Notes under the pieces: generated by a model
The model's input: the letters and a program-made list of their open reading frames with translations, nothing else
The model's database searches: none
What the model was told of the DNA's origin: nothing
Translations under genes and position numbers: made by a program
Shown here: piece after piece, positions 42,700 to 53,099 of the stretch
Layout of the letters: each line of letters starts with the position of its first letter
Numbering within the stretch: the first letter of the stretch is position 1
Source of the DNA: Pseudorhodoferax soli
GTDB taxonomy: Bacteria; Pseudomonadota; Gammaproteobacteria; Burkholderiales; Burkholderiaceae_C
DNA length: 64,000 bases
Assembly (NCBI RefSeq): GCF_003337555.1
Contig: NZ_QPJK01000005.1
Coordinates: 534,787 to 598,786, forward strand
Direction: 5' to 3'

Positions 42700-43425
42700 C
42701 GTCTCGGCTGCTTCGCGCAGCCGCTGGTGCGCGGGGCTGTCGGGGTCGACGGGCTGCTGGTTGCGCGCCTGCAGGTAGTGGTAGGTGAACACGTCCAGGT
42801 AGGCGTTCAGCGTCTCGGCCGCCACCGTCTCGCCGGCCAGCGCCAGGCACAGCGCGGCCACCTCGCTGGTGCAGAAGTGGTCGTTGCGGCGCGAGCGGCG
42901 CAGCCTGTACGCCGAAGCCCGGTCGGGTTCCAGGCTCAACACCGGCAAGCCGGCCAGGTACGGGCTCTTGCCGAACATCTTGCGCGCCTCTGACCAGGTG
43001 CCGTCCAGCAGGATGAAGAGCGGGCGCCTGGCCGGTGCGGCCGCGTCTGGCTGCACGGCGTGCACCACGCGCTCGGGCGCTGCGTACTCGCCCGGGAACA
43101 CCACATAGGGCTGCCATTGCGGGTCGGCCAGCAGCGCGAGCAGGGCGGGATCGACCTCTGTGCGCGCCCAGCCGAAGGCGTAGGTGTCGGCCACCATGTC
43201 GGCGATCAGCCAGCCGGTGTTGCTGGGCTTGAGCGGCTCGATGTCGGCCATCAGCAGGCACATGCCTGCGCGTGTGGGCACCATGGGACGCAGCCCGCAG
43301 AGGCAGTGGCTGGGCAAGAGGCGGCAGCCGGCGCAGCGCGGGCTGCGCGAGCCGCGGCGTGCGAGAAAGGGCTTGACGCTGTGCGTGAGCCGGTCGGCGC
43401 GCAGCTGGGAAACGGCATGGGGCAT
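42682..43425 (-). CDS. DTW domain protein (tRNA-uridine aminocarboxypropyltransferase)
   Basis: A 247-residue DTW-domain protein. RCAGCRLLPSHCLC is the N-terminal cysteine cluster, and LLDGTWSEARKMF contains the D-x-x-W motif (here DGTW) of the catalytic site; SLEPDRASAYRLR follows as in other members. The family transfers the aminocarboxypropyl group of S-adenosylmethionine to a uridine of tRNA (TapT, acp3U47). It acts in the cytoplasm. ATG 43425 gives the best N-terminus. It is divergent from the Rieske oxygenase and converges with the hypothetical gene with an 18-base overlap. Confidence 0.87.
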   Translation of the reverse strand: MPHAVSQLRADRLTHSVKPFLARRGSRSPRCAGCRLLPSHCLCGLRPMVPTRAGMCLLMADIEPLKPSNTGWLIADMVADTYAFGWARTEVDPALLALLADPQWQPYVVFPGEYAAPERVVHAVQPDAAAPARRPLFILLDGTWSEARKMFGKSPYLAGLPVLSLEPDRASAYRLRRSRRNDHFCTSEVAALCLALAGETVAAETLNAYLDVFTYHYLQARNQQPVDPDSPAHQRLREAAETSAALA

Positions 43426-43500
43426 GCGGCGATTGTCGGTCCAGGGCCGGACCGCCCCCGCCACGACCGGCGCCACTCTTTGGCACGCATGTTGCGATAT

Positions 43501-43573
43501 GTGGTGTACCGCACTCTTTGGGCCGGGAAGATTCACGATCCGGGTGCGTTTTTCCAAACAGGTGGCATACCAC
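43501..43573 (+). promoter_or_regulatory. Pair of GTGGYRTACCRC operator-like sites upstream of Rieske oxygenase
   Basis: GTGGTGTACCGC at 43501-43512 and GTGGCATACCAC at 43562-43573 share a pattern with GTGG and CCAC arms and a 4-base centre. The starts are 61 bp apart, about six helical turns. The longer arms ATGTGGTGTACC and GGCATACCACAT also face each other as an inverted pair. The TGG-N4-CCA type resembles operators of FadR/VanR-class GntR regulators. The gap 43426-43663 shows no other element I trust. Confidence 0.5.
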
Positions 43574-43663
43574 ATGAGCCGAGGCGGTTCCGCAGGCATC
43601 GATCTGGTGCAGCCGGGACAGGCGAGGGCGGTGGCGTGCCTGACAGACCACGAAAGGATCTCC

Positions 43664-44824
43664 ATGCTTGCCGTGTCCGTCCGAGAGCCCGAGAACGTGC
43701 TCGACCCCGCCCACTTCGACAGCGTGCGCCGGCCCTTGGCGCAGGCCGAGACGATGCCGCCGTGGACCTATACCTCGCAGCGCTTCTTCGAGGCCGAGCG
43801 CGACCGCATCTTCTTTCGCCACTGGAACTGCATCGGCCACCACAGCAAGGTGCCGGCCGCGGGCAGCTACTACACCTTCGACTTCATCGGCGTGCCGCTG
43901 ATCGTGGTGCGCGGCGACGACATGCAGGTGCGCGCGTTCGTCAACTCCTGCGCGCACCGCGGCGCCGAGGTCATGACGGGTTCGGGCGAGTGCAAGTTCA
44001 TGAAGTGCCCCTACCACGCCTGGACGTTCGACCTCAAGGGCCAGCTGTTCGCCACGCCGCTGGTGGACGAGAGCGCCTGCTTCAAGAAGGCAGAGCACGG
44101 CCTGCGGCAGGTCAAGCTCGAGCTGTTCGACGGGCTCATGTGGATCAACCTCGACCCCGCCAGCTGCAGCCTGGCCGAGCACCTGGGCGACCTGCCCGAG
44201 CGCACGAAGCCATGGCACGCCGACGAGATGGTCTGCGTGAACCGCACCGAACTGACCGTCAACGCCAACTGGAAGCTGTTCAGCGAGAACTTCAGCGACG
44301 GCCTGCACGTGCCCTTCGTGCACCAGACGTCGATCGCGAAGAAGAAGGTCTCCAAGCGCGACTTCCACGACCCGGCGGTGTTCAAGGGCAACTACCTCAT
44401 GCACTACACCTACTTCGACGGCACGCGCGGCGTGCCCGAAGGCGAGCGCAAGCTGCCCGAGCTGGACCTGCCGCCCGAGATGAAGCGCGGCACCTTCTTT
44501 CCCGTGGTGCACGCCAATGCGCTGATGGGCTATGCGGTCGACAGCCTGTCGATCCACGAGGTGCATCCCAAGGGCCCCACCGAGACATTGCTGGTCAGCT
44601 CGATGATGGTGCCCAAAGCCAGCACCGAGATCCCGGAATTCGAGGCCATCATCGCCAGGTACGCCGAGACCTCCGCCACCGTGCGCGCCGAGGACCGCGA
44701 CGCCGCCGAGTGGCAGCAGCGCGGCCTGCGTTCGCTGGTCAACCGACGCGGCTGCTATGCCGAGCCCGACCGGCTCGTGCACGACTACGACCGCTGGATC
44801 ATCGACCAGGTCGTCGGCGCCTGA
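43664..44824 (+). CDS. Rieske-type aromatic ring-hydroxylating oxygenase, large subunit
   Basis: A 386-residue oxygenase alpha subunit. The Rieske [2Fe-2S] site is Cys96/His98 (CAHRGAE) and Cys115/His118 (CPYHAW). The mononuclear iron site is NFSDGLHVPFVH with His215, His220 and the bridging Asp212. AAGGA lies 7 bases before ATG 43664. It adds oxygen to an aromatic or demethylates or oxidises another small compound in the cytoplasm and needs a reductase, which is not encoded nearby. It is followed by a complete ABC importer, so the importer probably brings in its substrate. An upstream pair of operator-like sites suggests GntR-type control. Confidence 0.9.
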   Translation: MLAVSVREPENVLDPAHFDSVRRPLAQAETMPPWTYTSQRFFEAERDRIFFRHWNCIGHHSKVPAAGSYYTFDFIGVPLIVVRGDDMQVRAFVNSCAHRGAEVMTGSGECKFMKCPYHAWTFDLKGQLFATPLVDESACFKKAEHGLRQVKLELFDGLMWINLDPASCSLAEHLGDLPERTKPWHADEMVCVNRTELTVNANWKLFSENFSDGLHVPFVHQTSIAKKKVSKRDFHDPAVFKGNYLMHYTYFDGTRGVPEGERKLPELDLPPEMKRGTFFPVVHANALMGYAVDSLSIHEVHPKGPTETLLVSSMMVPKASTEIPEFEAIIARYAETSATVRAEDRDAAEWQQRGLRSLVNRRGCYAEPDRLVHDYDRWIIDQVVGA

Positions 44825-44832
44825 GCCCGGCC

Positions 44833-45603
44833 ATGCGCACGCTCGACACCTGGCTGCCGCCGGCCGGCATCGCGTTCCTGCTGCTGCTGTGGGAGGGCAG
44901 CGTGCGCGCCTTCGGCATCTCGGCCTTCGTGCTGCCGCCGCCCACGGCGGTGGCGCGCTCGCTGTGGACGGGCTTGTCCAACGGCGTGTACCTGCAGCAT
45001 GCGGCGCTGACGGCTGGCGAGGCGCTGGGCGGCTTCGTGCTGGCGCTGGCAGCCGGCGTGGCGCTGGGCGCACTCATCGCCGAGCTGCGCTGGCTCGAGA
45101 AGGCGCTGTACCCGCTGCTGGTGGCGCTGCAGGCCATGCCCAAGGTGGCGCTGGCGCCGCTGGTCATCATCTGGCTGGGCTACGGCATCCAGTCGAAGAT
45201 CGTCCTGGCGGGTCTGCTGGGCTTCTTCCCGATCCTGATCAACACGATCGCGGGCCTCAAGAGCTGCGACGCGGGCAAGGTCGATGTCATGCGTGCGCTA
45301 GGCGCGGGCCGCTGGCAGACCTTCCGCTGGGTCAAGCTGCCCAACGCGCTGCCCTTCGTGTTCGCCGGCATCAACGTGGCGGCGTCCTTCGTCGTGCTGG
45401 GCGCCGTGACGGGCGAGTTCCTGGGCGCCAAGGAAGGCCTGGGCACGCTGATCCTCTTGGCCAACAACGAGCTGGACACGGCGCAGATCTTCTCGATCCT
45501 GCTGATGCTGGGCCTGCTCGGCTTCGTGCTGTACAGCGCGGTGCGCTTCGCGCAGCGCCGGCTGCTGGCCTGGGCGCCGGCCGAGACCATCCCATCCACC
45601 TGA
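44833..45603 (+). CDS. ABC transporter permease (SsuC/TauC family), first copy
   Basis: A 256-residue inner-membrane permease with about six segments. The cytoplasmic EAA loop is in [20 protein letters not shown] followed by [19 protein letters not shown]. The family imports nitrate, taurine, sulfonates, thiamine precursors or aromatic acids. It starts 8 bases after the oxygenase stop. A second permease with similar but not identical sequence is encoded at 46432, so the channel may be a heterodimer. Four genes 44833-48347 make one importer. Confidence 0.9.
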   Translation: MRTLDTWLPPAGIAFLLLLWEGSVRAFGISAFVLPPPTAVARSLWTGLSNGVYLQHAALTAGEALGGFVLALAAGVALGALIAELRWLEKALYPLLVALQAMPKVALAPLVIIWLGYGIQSKIVLAGLLGFFPILINTIAGLKSCDAGKVDVMRALGAGRWQTFRWVKLPNALPFVFAGINVAASFVVLGAVTGEFLGAKEGLGTLILLANNELDTAQIFSILLMLGLLGFVLYSAVRFAQRRLLAWAPAETIPST

Positions 45604-45613
45604 GGGCCGCCCC

Positions 45614-46432
45614 ATGAGCGCACCGAACTCCGTTCCCATGATCGCGGTCGAGCGGCTGACCAAGGTCTACCGCAGCGTGGCCGCCGAGCAGGTGACCGCC
45701 CTAGCCGACATCTCCATGCAGATCGGCGCCGGCGAATTCGTCAGCGTGGTGGGGCCGTCCGGTTGCGGCAAGACCACCTTGCTGCGCATCCTCGCTGGCC
45801 TGGTCGGCCAGTACCAGGGCAGCGCCGAGATCCGCGGCCAGGCGCTGAAAGGCCCCAGCCGCAGCGTGGGCGTGGCCTTCCAGGACGCCAACCTGCTGCC
45901 CTGGCGCAACATCCTGGACAACGTGCTGCTGCCGGCCCAGGTGCTGCACCTGGACATGGAGCAGAGCCGCGCGCGTGCCCGCGAACTGCTCGAACTGGTC
46001 GGCCTGCGCGGCTTCGAGCGCAAGCTGCCGCACGAGCTCTCGGGCGGCATGCGCCAGCGCGTGTCGATCGCACGTGCGCTGCTGCACGACCCCGAGATCC
46101 TGCTCATGGACGAACCCTTCGGCGCGCTGGACGCGATCACGCGCGACAACATGAACTTCGAGCTGCGCCGGATCTGGAAGCAGTCGAACAAGACGATCTT
46201 CCTGATCACGCACTCCATCCCCGAGGCGGTGTACCTGAGCAGCCGGGTGTTCGTGATGTCGCCCAGGCCCGGCCGCATCGTCGGCGAGGTCGGCATCGCG
46301 CTGGGCGACGAGCGGCCGCTCTCCGTCATGGCCGATGCTGCGTTCGGCGCCCATGTGGGCGAACTGCGCCAGGCGCTGGACCGCTCGGAAGCGGCCAACC
46401 ACGCTGCGCTGCCCCTGCGCAAGGCGGCGTGA
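45614..46432 (+). CDS. ABC transporter ATP-binding protein (SsuB/TauB/NrtD family)
   Basis: A 272-residue ATPase. GPSGCGKTT is the Walker A motif (about 51-59), [15 protein letters not shown] the signature, and [12 protein letters not shown] the Walker [13 protein letters not shown] contains the Q-loop and [11 protein letters not shown] the switch His. It powers import by the flanking permeases. It begins 10 bases after the first permease and overlaps the second (TGATG), with tight translational linkage. Confidence 0.93.
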   Translation: MSAPNSVPMIAVERLTKVYRSVAAEQVTALADISMQIGAGEFVSVVGPSGCGKTTLLRILAGLVGQYQGSAEIRGQALKGPSRSVGVAFQDANLLPWRNILDNVLLPAQVLHLDMEQSRARARELLELVGLRGFERKLPHELSGGMRQRVSIARALLHDPEILLMDEPFGALDAITRDNMNFELRRIWKQSNKTIFLITHSIPEAVYLSSRVFVMSPRPGRIVGEVGIALGDERPLSVMADAAFGAHVGELRQALDRSEAANHAALPLRKAA

Positions 46433-47277
46433 TGGCGGCGCTCGGCATGGACATTCCCGGCCTTGCACCCCCGCGCCGTGCGGCCGCATGGCTGGCGCGC
46501 GCCGGCGACCTGGCGTTGCCGGCGGCGGCCATCGCGCTGATCTTCGCGGCCTGGGAGTGGGGCGTGGCGCTGCTGGGCATCGGCGCCTACCTGCTGCCGC
46601 CGCCCAGCCAGGTGTTCGCGGCCATCGCCACCATGGCGCGCGACGGCTCGCTGTGGGCCAACGCCCAGGTCACGCTGGGCGCCACGCTCACGGGCTTCGC
46701 CATCGCGCTGGCGGCTGGCATCGCGGTGGGCGGGCTCATCGCGCAGAGCCGGCTCGTCGAACGCACGGTCTACGGCTACCTGGTGGCCATCCAGACCCTG
46801 CCCAAGATCGCGCTGGCGCCGCTGTTCGTGGCGTGGTTCGGCTTCGGCCTGTCGTCCAAGGTGGCGGTGGCGGCGCTGATCGCGTTCTTCCCCATCGTCG
46901 TCAACGTGATCGCGGGCCTCAAGAGCTGCGACCCGGGCCGCCTCGATGTGATGCGCGCGCTCTCGGCCAGCCGCTGGCAGGTGTTCCGCCATGTGCAGCT
47001 GCCCTCGGCGCTGCCCTTCATCATGGCCGGCGCCGACGTGGCCATCGTCTTCGCGCTGACGGGCGCCATGGTCGGCGAGTTCGTCGGCGCCACGGCCGGC
47101 CTGGGCTACCAGATGGTGCTGTCCAACTCGCAGATGGAGGTGCCCAAGGTCTATGGCGTGCTGGTTGTGCTGGGCGGCATCGGGATGCTGCTGCACGGCG
47201 CGGTCGCGCTGCTGCGCCGCCGGCTGCTGTCCTGGATGCCGGCAGAGGCCGCTCCGTCTTCCCCGTCCCGTTCCTGA
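46432..47277 (+). CDS. ABC transporter permease (SsuC/TauC family), second copy
   Basis: A 281-residue inner-membrane permease with about six segments. The EAA loop [13 protein letters not shown] equivalent reads [20 protein letters not shown] and continues LSASRWQVFRHVQLPSALP, closely parallel to the first permease. It has a longer N-terminus. Having two different permeases around one ATPase suggests a heteromeric channel that arose by duplication. ATG 46432 overlaps the ATPase stop. Confidence 0.9.
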   Translation: MAALGMDIPGLAPPRRAAAWLARAGDLALPAAAIALIFAAWEWGVALLGIGAYLLPPPSQVFAAIATMARDGSLWANAQVTLGATLTGFAIALAAGIAVGGLIAQSRLVERTVYGYLVAIQTLPKIALAPLFVAWFGFGLSSKVAVAALIAFFPIVVNVIAGLKSCDPGRLDVMRALSASRWQVFRHVQLPSALPFIMAGADVAIVFALTGAMVGEFVGATAGLGYQMVLSNSQMEVPKVYGVLVVLGGIGMLLHGAVALLRRRLLSWMPAEAAPSSPSRS

Positions 47278-47288
47278 AGGAGTTCACC

Positions 47289-48347
47289 ATGCCCCACCTG
47301 CACCGTCTCGCGCTGGCCGCCGCCGCGCTGTTCGCCGCCAGCGCGGCCCTGGCCGCCGGCCCCTACAAGACCAGCTTCGGCCCGACGACGGTGGACATCT
47401 CCACCGGCCACGCCGGCCATTCGTCCATTCCCCGCAAGATGGGCTACTGGGCAGCCGACAACGTGGAGGTGGATGTGTTCGGCGCGGCGGGCGCCGTGGC
47501 CGGCCTGCAGATGGTGGCCTCGGGCAAGATGGACTTCATCACCGTGACGGCCGAGGCGCTGATGCAGGCGCAGGCCCAGGGCATGCCGGTGCAGGCCTTC
47601 TACGTGCACGCCCGCGCGCCGATCTCCAAGCTCGTGGTGCCCAAGGATTCGGCCATCAAGAGCGTCAAGGACCTCCAGGGCAAGACCATCGGCATGCCGG
47701 TGCTGGAGGCCAGCAGCGGCTACTTCGGTGGCCTGTTCCGCGAGGCCGGCCTGGCCTTCGGCAAAGACGTGAAGATCATCGCCACCGGCACCGGCGCGCC
47801 GCCGGCCCTGGCCCTGCAACGCGGCGACATCGTGGCCTGGGCCGCCTGGGACACGGCCGTGGCGAGCCTGGAGAACCGCGGAGCGCAGTTCACCGAATTC
47901 AAGCCGGGCTTCTACGACGACCTGGTCGGCAACGTGATCGTGACACGCACCGAGATGTTGGAGAAGCATCCCGAGGTGGTGGTCGCGGTGGGCCGCGGCA
48001 TCGCCAAGGCCGTGCATTTCGGCCTGGCGAATCCCGAAGGCGCGATCAAGATCCATTGGGAGGTCTACCCGCAGACCAAGCCGCAGAACGCCGATCCGGC
48101 GGTGGCCATGAAGGACGCCATGAGCGTCTTCGTCTCGCGCTTCGACAGCTACAAGCTGGCGCCCGGCATGCAATACGGCGCCGCACGGCCCGAGCAGTGG
48201 GACACCATCGCCCGGCTGGCGCGTGAGGCCGGTGCCAACCTGCCGGCCAGCTACAACCCGCGTCAGGCCTACACCGACAGGTTCATCGCCGAGATCAACA
48301 GGTTCGACCGCAACGCGGTCGAGGCGCAGGCCAGGAACTACCGGTGA
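47289..48347 (+). CDS. ABC transporter substrate-binding protein (NMT1/SsuA-like)
   Basis: A 352-residue periplasmic binding protein. The signal peptide ends in ALAAGPY. SSIPRKMGYWAADNVEVDVF and ASGKMDFITVTAEALMQAQA fit the NMT1/THI5-like fold; SVKDLQGKTIGMPVLEASSG is the hinge and ligand region. AAGGAG lies 8 bases before the ATG. It is the last gene of the oxygenase-importer operon and converges on the BMP importer. Its ligand should be the substrate of the Rieske oxygenase, by context. Confidence 0.9.
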   Translation: MPHLHRLALAAAALFAASAALAAGPYKTSFGPTTVDISTGHAGHSSIPRKMGYWAADNVEVDVFGAAGAVAGLQMVASGKMDFITVTAEALMQAQAQGMPVQAFYVHARAPISKLVVPKDSAIKSVKDLQGKTIGMPVLEASSGYFGGLFREAGLAFGKDVKIIATGTGAPPALALQRGDIVAWAAWDTAVASLENRGAQFTEFKPGFYDDLVGNVIVTRTEMLEKHPEVVVAVGRGIAKAVHFGLANPEGAIKIHWEVYPQTKPQNADPAVAMKDAMSVFVSRFDSYKLAPGMQYGAARPEQWDTIARLAREAGANLPASYNPRQAYTDRFIAEINRFDRNAVEAQARNYR

Positions 48348-48356
48348 GCCGCGGCC

Positions 48357-49280
48357 CTAGCGCTCGCCCTTGCGGTACGGCTTCATGAGCGCCTGCGGAT
48401 AGGCCGCCTTGCGCGCCACCACGATGAGCGCCACGATGGACAGCACGTAGGGCAGCATCAGGTACAGCTGGTAGGGCAGAACGGCATCGCCCGACTGCTG
48501 CAGCCGCAGCTGCAGCGCGTCGAAGAACGCGAACAGCAGCGCGCCCAGCAGCGCCTTGCCGGGCCGCCAGGAGGCGAACACCACCAGCGCCACGCAGATC
48601 CAGCCGCGGCCGTTGACCATGTTGAAGAAGAAGGCGTTGAACGCCGAAAGCGTGAGGAAGCTGCCCGCCACGCCCATCAGCGCCGAACCCGCCACGACGG
48701 CGGCCGTGCGCGTGCGTGCCACCGACAGGCCCTGGCCTTCCGCGGCCTGCGGGTTCTCGCCGACCATGCGCAGCGCCAGGCCCGCCGGCGTACGGTACAG
48801 GGCATAGGCGACCAGCGGCACCAGCAGCAGGGCCGCCAGCGTGAGCGGCGTCAGCGCGTTCAGGATGGGCACGGGCAACCAGTCCATGGGCGCGAAGGGC
48901 GTGACCGTGGGCGGCGTCGTCACCTTCGGAAAGCTCACGCGGTAGCCGTAGTACGACAGCGCCGTGGCCAGCATGGTGATGCCCAGGCCCGAGACATGCT
49001 GCGACAGCGCCAATCCCACGGTCAGGAAGGCGTGCAACAGGCCGAACACGGCGCCCGTCAGCGCCGCCACGCCCACGCCGACCCACAGCGGCCAGCCCGC
49101 GTAGACGGCCAGCCAGCCGGCGAAGGCTCCCGCGACCATGATGCCCTCGATGCCCAGGTTGAGCACGCCGGCGCGCTCGCACAGCAGCACGCCGAGCGTG
49201 CCGAGGATCAGCGGCGAGGCGATGCGCAGCACCGCCACCCAGAAGGCGCCGTTGGCCAGGATGTCCAGGATGTCGCTCAT
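48357..49280 (-). CDS. BMP-type ABC transporter permease (second permease)
   Basis: A 307-residue membrane protein of the branched-chain/BMP permease class. LCERAGVLNLGIEGIMVAGA is the signature shared with nucleoside ABC permeases (NupQ/YufQ type), and GLALRMVGENPQAAEGQGLS the cytoplasmic loop that contacts the ATPase. It is the last of four genes in the order receptor, ATPase, permease, permease. ATG 49280 overlaps the upstream permease stop. It probably helps import purine nucleosides or related ring compounds. Confidence 0.92.
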   Translation of the reverse strand: MSDILDILANGAFWVAVLRIASPLILGTLGVLLCERAGVLNLGIEGIMVAGAFAGWLAVYAGWPLWVGVGVAALTGAVFGLLHAFLTVGLALSQHVSGLGITMLATALSYYGYRVSFPKVTTPPTVTPFAPMDWLPVPILNALTPLTLAALLLVPLVAYALYRTPAGLALRMVGENPQAAEGQGLSVARTRTAAVVAGSALMGVAGSFLTLSAFNAFFFNMVNGRGWICVALVVFASWRPGKALLGALLFAFFDALQLRLQQSGDAVLPYQLYLMLPYVLSIVALIVVARKAAYPQALMKPYRKGER

Positions 49281-50331
49281 CGGCGTACCCGGTACTGCGT
49301 CAGCAGCGTGGCCACCAGCACTGCCAGCAGCGCGGTGGCGACGATCACGTCGGCGATGTAGGTCGGCACGCCCACGGCGCGGCTCATGGTGTCGGCGCCG
49401 ACCAGCACGCCGGCCACGAACACCGCCGAGGCGACCACGCCCAGCGGGTGCAGGCCGGCCAGCATGGCGATGACGATGCCCGCGTAGCCGTAGTTGGGCG
49501 ACATGTCCAGCGTCACGTAGCTGGTGCGGCCCGCCACCTCGATGGCACCGGCCAGGCCGGCCAGCGCGCCCGAGAGCAGGGCGGTGAGCACCACGGTGCG
49601 TGTGACGGGAACACCCGCGAAAGCCGCGCCGCGCGCGTTGGCGCCCAGCGCGCGGATGTCGAAGCCCAGCACCGTGAAGCGGAAGATGGCCCAGACCGCG
49701 ACGGCCAGCACGAGGCCCCACAGCAGGCCGGTGTGCACGCGCGTCTGCGCGACGAGCTTGGACAGTTCCAGCTCGCCCTGCAGCGCCACGCTTTGCGGCC
49801 AGCCCATGGCCAGCGGGTCTTTCATCGGCCCGTCCAGCAGCGCGCCGACGGCCAGCAGCATGATGAAGTTGAACAGCAGCGTGGTGACGACCTCGTCCAC
49901 GCCGAGCTTGTTCTTCATGAGCGCCGGTCCCAGCAGCAACAGGGCGCCGGCCAGCGCCGCCGCCAGCATCATGAGCGGGAACAGCAGCCACACGGGCCAT
50001 TCGAGGCCGGTGCCACCGTGCATGCCGCCGACGGCCACCGCGGCGATGGCGCCCGCGTAGAGCTGGCCTTCTGCGCCGATGTTGAACAGCCTGGCCTTGA
50101 AGGCCACGGTTGCGGCCAGGCCGGTCAGGATCAGCGGGATGGCGCGCGTGAGCGTCTCGCTCCAGGCGAACACCGAACCGAAGCCGCCCGCGAGCAGCAG
50201 GCCGTAGGTGCGCGCGACGGGTGCGCCGGCCCACAGCACGAGCAGCGCGGCGACGAGCAGCGTGAACGCGACCGCACCCACAGGCGCCAGCAGCAGCGCG
50301 CCGCGCGAGACCTCATGGCGACGTTCCAGCC

Positions 50332-50335
<4 letters not shown>
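49277..50335 (-). CDS. BMP-type ABC transporter permease (first permease)
   Basis: A 352-residue membrane protein. ATVAFKARLFNIGAEGQLYA is the NupP/YufP-type signature and LLFNFIMLLAVGALL a core membrane segment; GFDIRALGANARGAAFAGV is the ATPase-contact loop. Its start overlaps the ATPase stop and its stop overlaps the second permease, so all are co-translated. With that gene it forms the heterodimeric channel. Confidence 0.92.
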
Positions 50336-51884
<1,549 letters not shown>

Positions 51885-51888
<4 letters not shown>

Positions 51889-52877
51889 TTGGCGGTGGGT
51901 TTGGGCTGGCCGTCGTCGATCTTCACGGTGAACTTGCCGGCCAGGATCTCGGCCTCGCGCGCGCGCACCTTGGCCACCAGGTCGGCCGGGATCTTCTTCT
52001 CGAAGGTGCCGAGCGGCGACAGTGCCGAGCCCTTGTGCTGCATGTGCGAGTACACGCCGTACTCCTCGGGCTTGAACTGGCCGTCCTTGACCAGCTTGAG
52101 GGCACGGTCGATCGAGGGCTCCATGTTCCACAGCGCGGAGACGACCACGGTGTCGGGGTACTGGGCCTGGGTGTCGATCACGTTGCCGATGGCCAGGACC
52201 TTGCGCTCCTTGGCCGCGTCGCTCACGCCGAAGCGCTCGGCATAGAGGATGTCGGCGCCCTTGTCGACCATGGCGAAGGCGGCTTCCTTGGCCTTGGGCG
52301 GATCGAACCAGCTGTTGATGAAGCTCACGCTGAACTCCGCCTTGGGATTGATTTCCTTCGCGCCGGCCATGAAGGCGTTCATGAGGCGGTTGACCTCGGG
52401 AATTGGGAAGCCGCCGACCAGGCCGATCTTGTTCGACTTGGTCATGCCGCCGGCCACCATGCCCGTGAGGTAGGCCGGCTCCTGGATGTAGTTGTCGAAC
52501 ACGCTGAAGTTGGGCGCCTGCGGCTTGCCCGAGCTGCCCATGAGGAACATGGTCTTGGGGAAGTCCTTGGCGACCTTGCGCGCGGCCGCCTCCACGGCGA
52601 AGGCCTCGCCCACGATGAGCTGGTTGCCGGCCGTGGCGTACTCGCGCAGCACGCGCTCGTAGTCGGCATTGGCCACGTTCTCGGTGGCCTTGTATTCGAT
52701 CTCGCCGCGGGCCTCGGCGGCCTTGAGCGCCTTGTGGATGCGGCCCACCCATTGCTGCTCGAAGGGCACGGTGTAGACCGCGGCGACCTTGGGCTTGGCC
52801 TGCTGGGCGAGGGCGAGGTGCGGCAGGCCGATGGCGGCGATGGCGGCGGCGAGGATCAGGGGACGGCGCTGGGTCAT
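51885..52877 (-). CDS. BMP family ABC transporter substrate-binding protein
   Basis: A 330-residue periplasmic receptor of the Bmp/Med family. The signal peptide ends in HLALAQQ without a lipobox, unlike the lipoprotein PnrA. KVAAVYTVPFEQQWVGRIHK and GMVAGGMTKSNKIGLVGGFP are conserved family blocks that line the ligand cleft. The family binds purine nucleosides and, in Proteobacteria, other purine-like or aromatic compounds. It heads the four-gene operon running to 48357 and is divergent from an MFS exporter. Confidence 0.92.
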
Positions 52878-53040
52878 GTTGTGTTCACTCCTTGTGGCGC
52901 GGACGGGCGGCTGCGCTGTCCAGCAATATCGGTGCCACGGTGCCGCGACCGTCCATGGGGCGGCGTGGTGCGAGCTGCTGAAGGCATACCGAGCGTAAAC
53001 GCAAAAGGGGCGTGCGCCGGCACCAGAACGGCGCGGCCCC

Positions 53041-53086
53041 TAGAATGCCGCAGCTTTGCGCAAGCGCCTTCCGGGCGCTTTTTTTT
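53041..53086 (+). terminator. Promoter-proximal intrinsic terminator with competing hairpin before MFS gene
   Basis: TAGAAT at 53041-53046 is a likely -10 box. AAGCGCC (53062-53068) and GGCGCTT (53074-53080) form a 7-bp stem followed by eight T residues (53079-53086), the only classical intrinsic terminator in the window. Just upstream, GCTT (53053-53056) can pair with the AAGC at 53062-53065 and so block the terminator stem. The exporter start codon is 14 bases after the T-run. This looks like an attenuator on the exporter mRNA; no leader peptide is seen. Confidence 0.55.
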
Positions 53087-53099
53087 GTTGGCGACGCCT

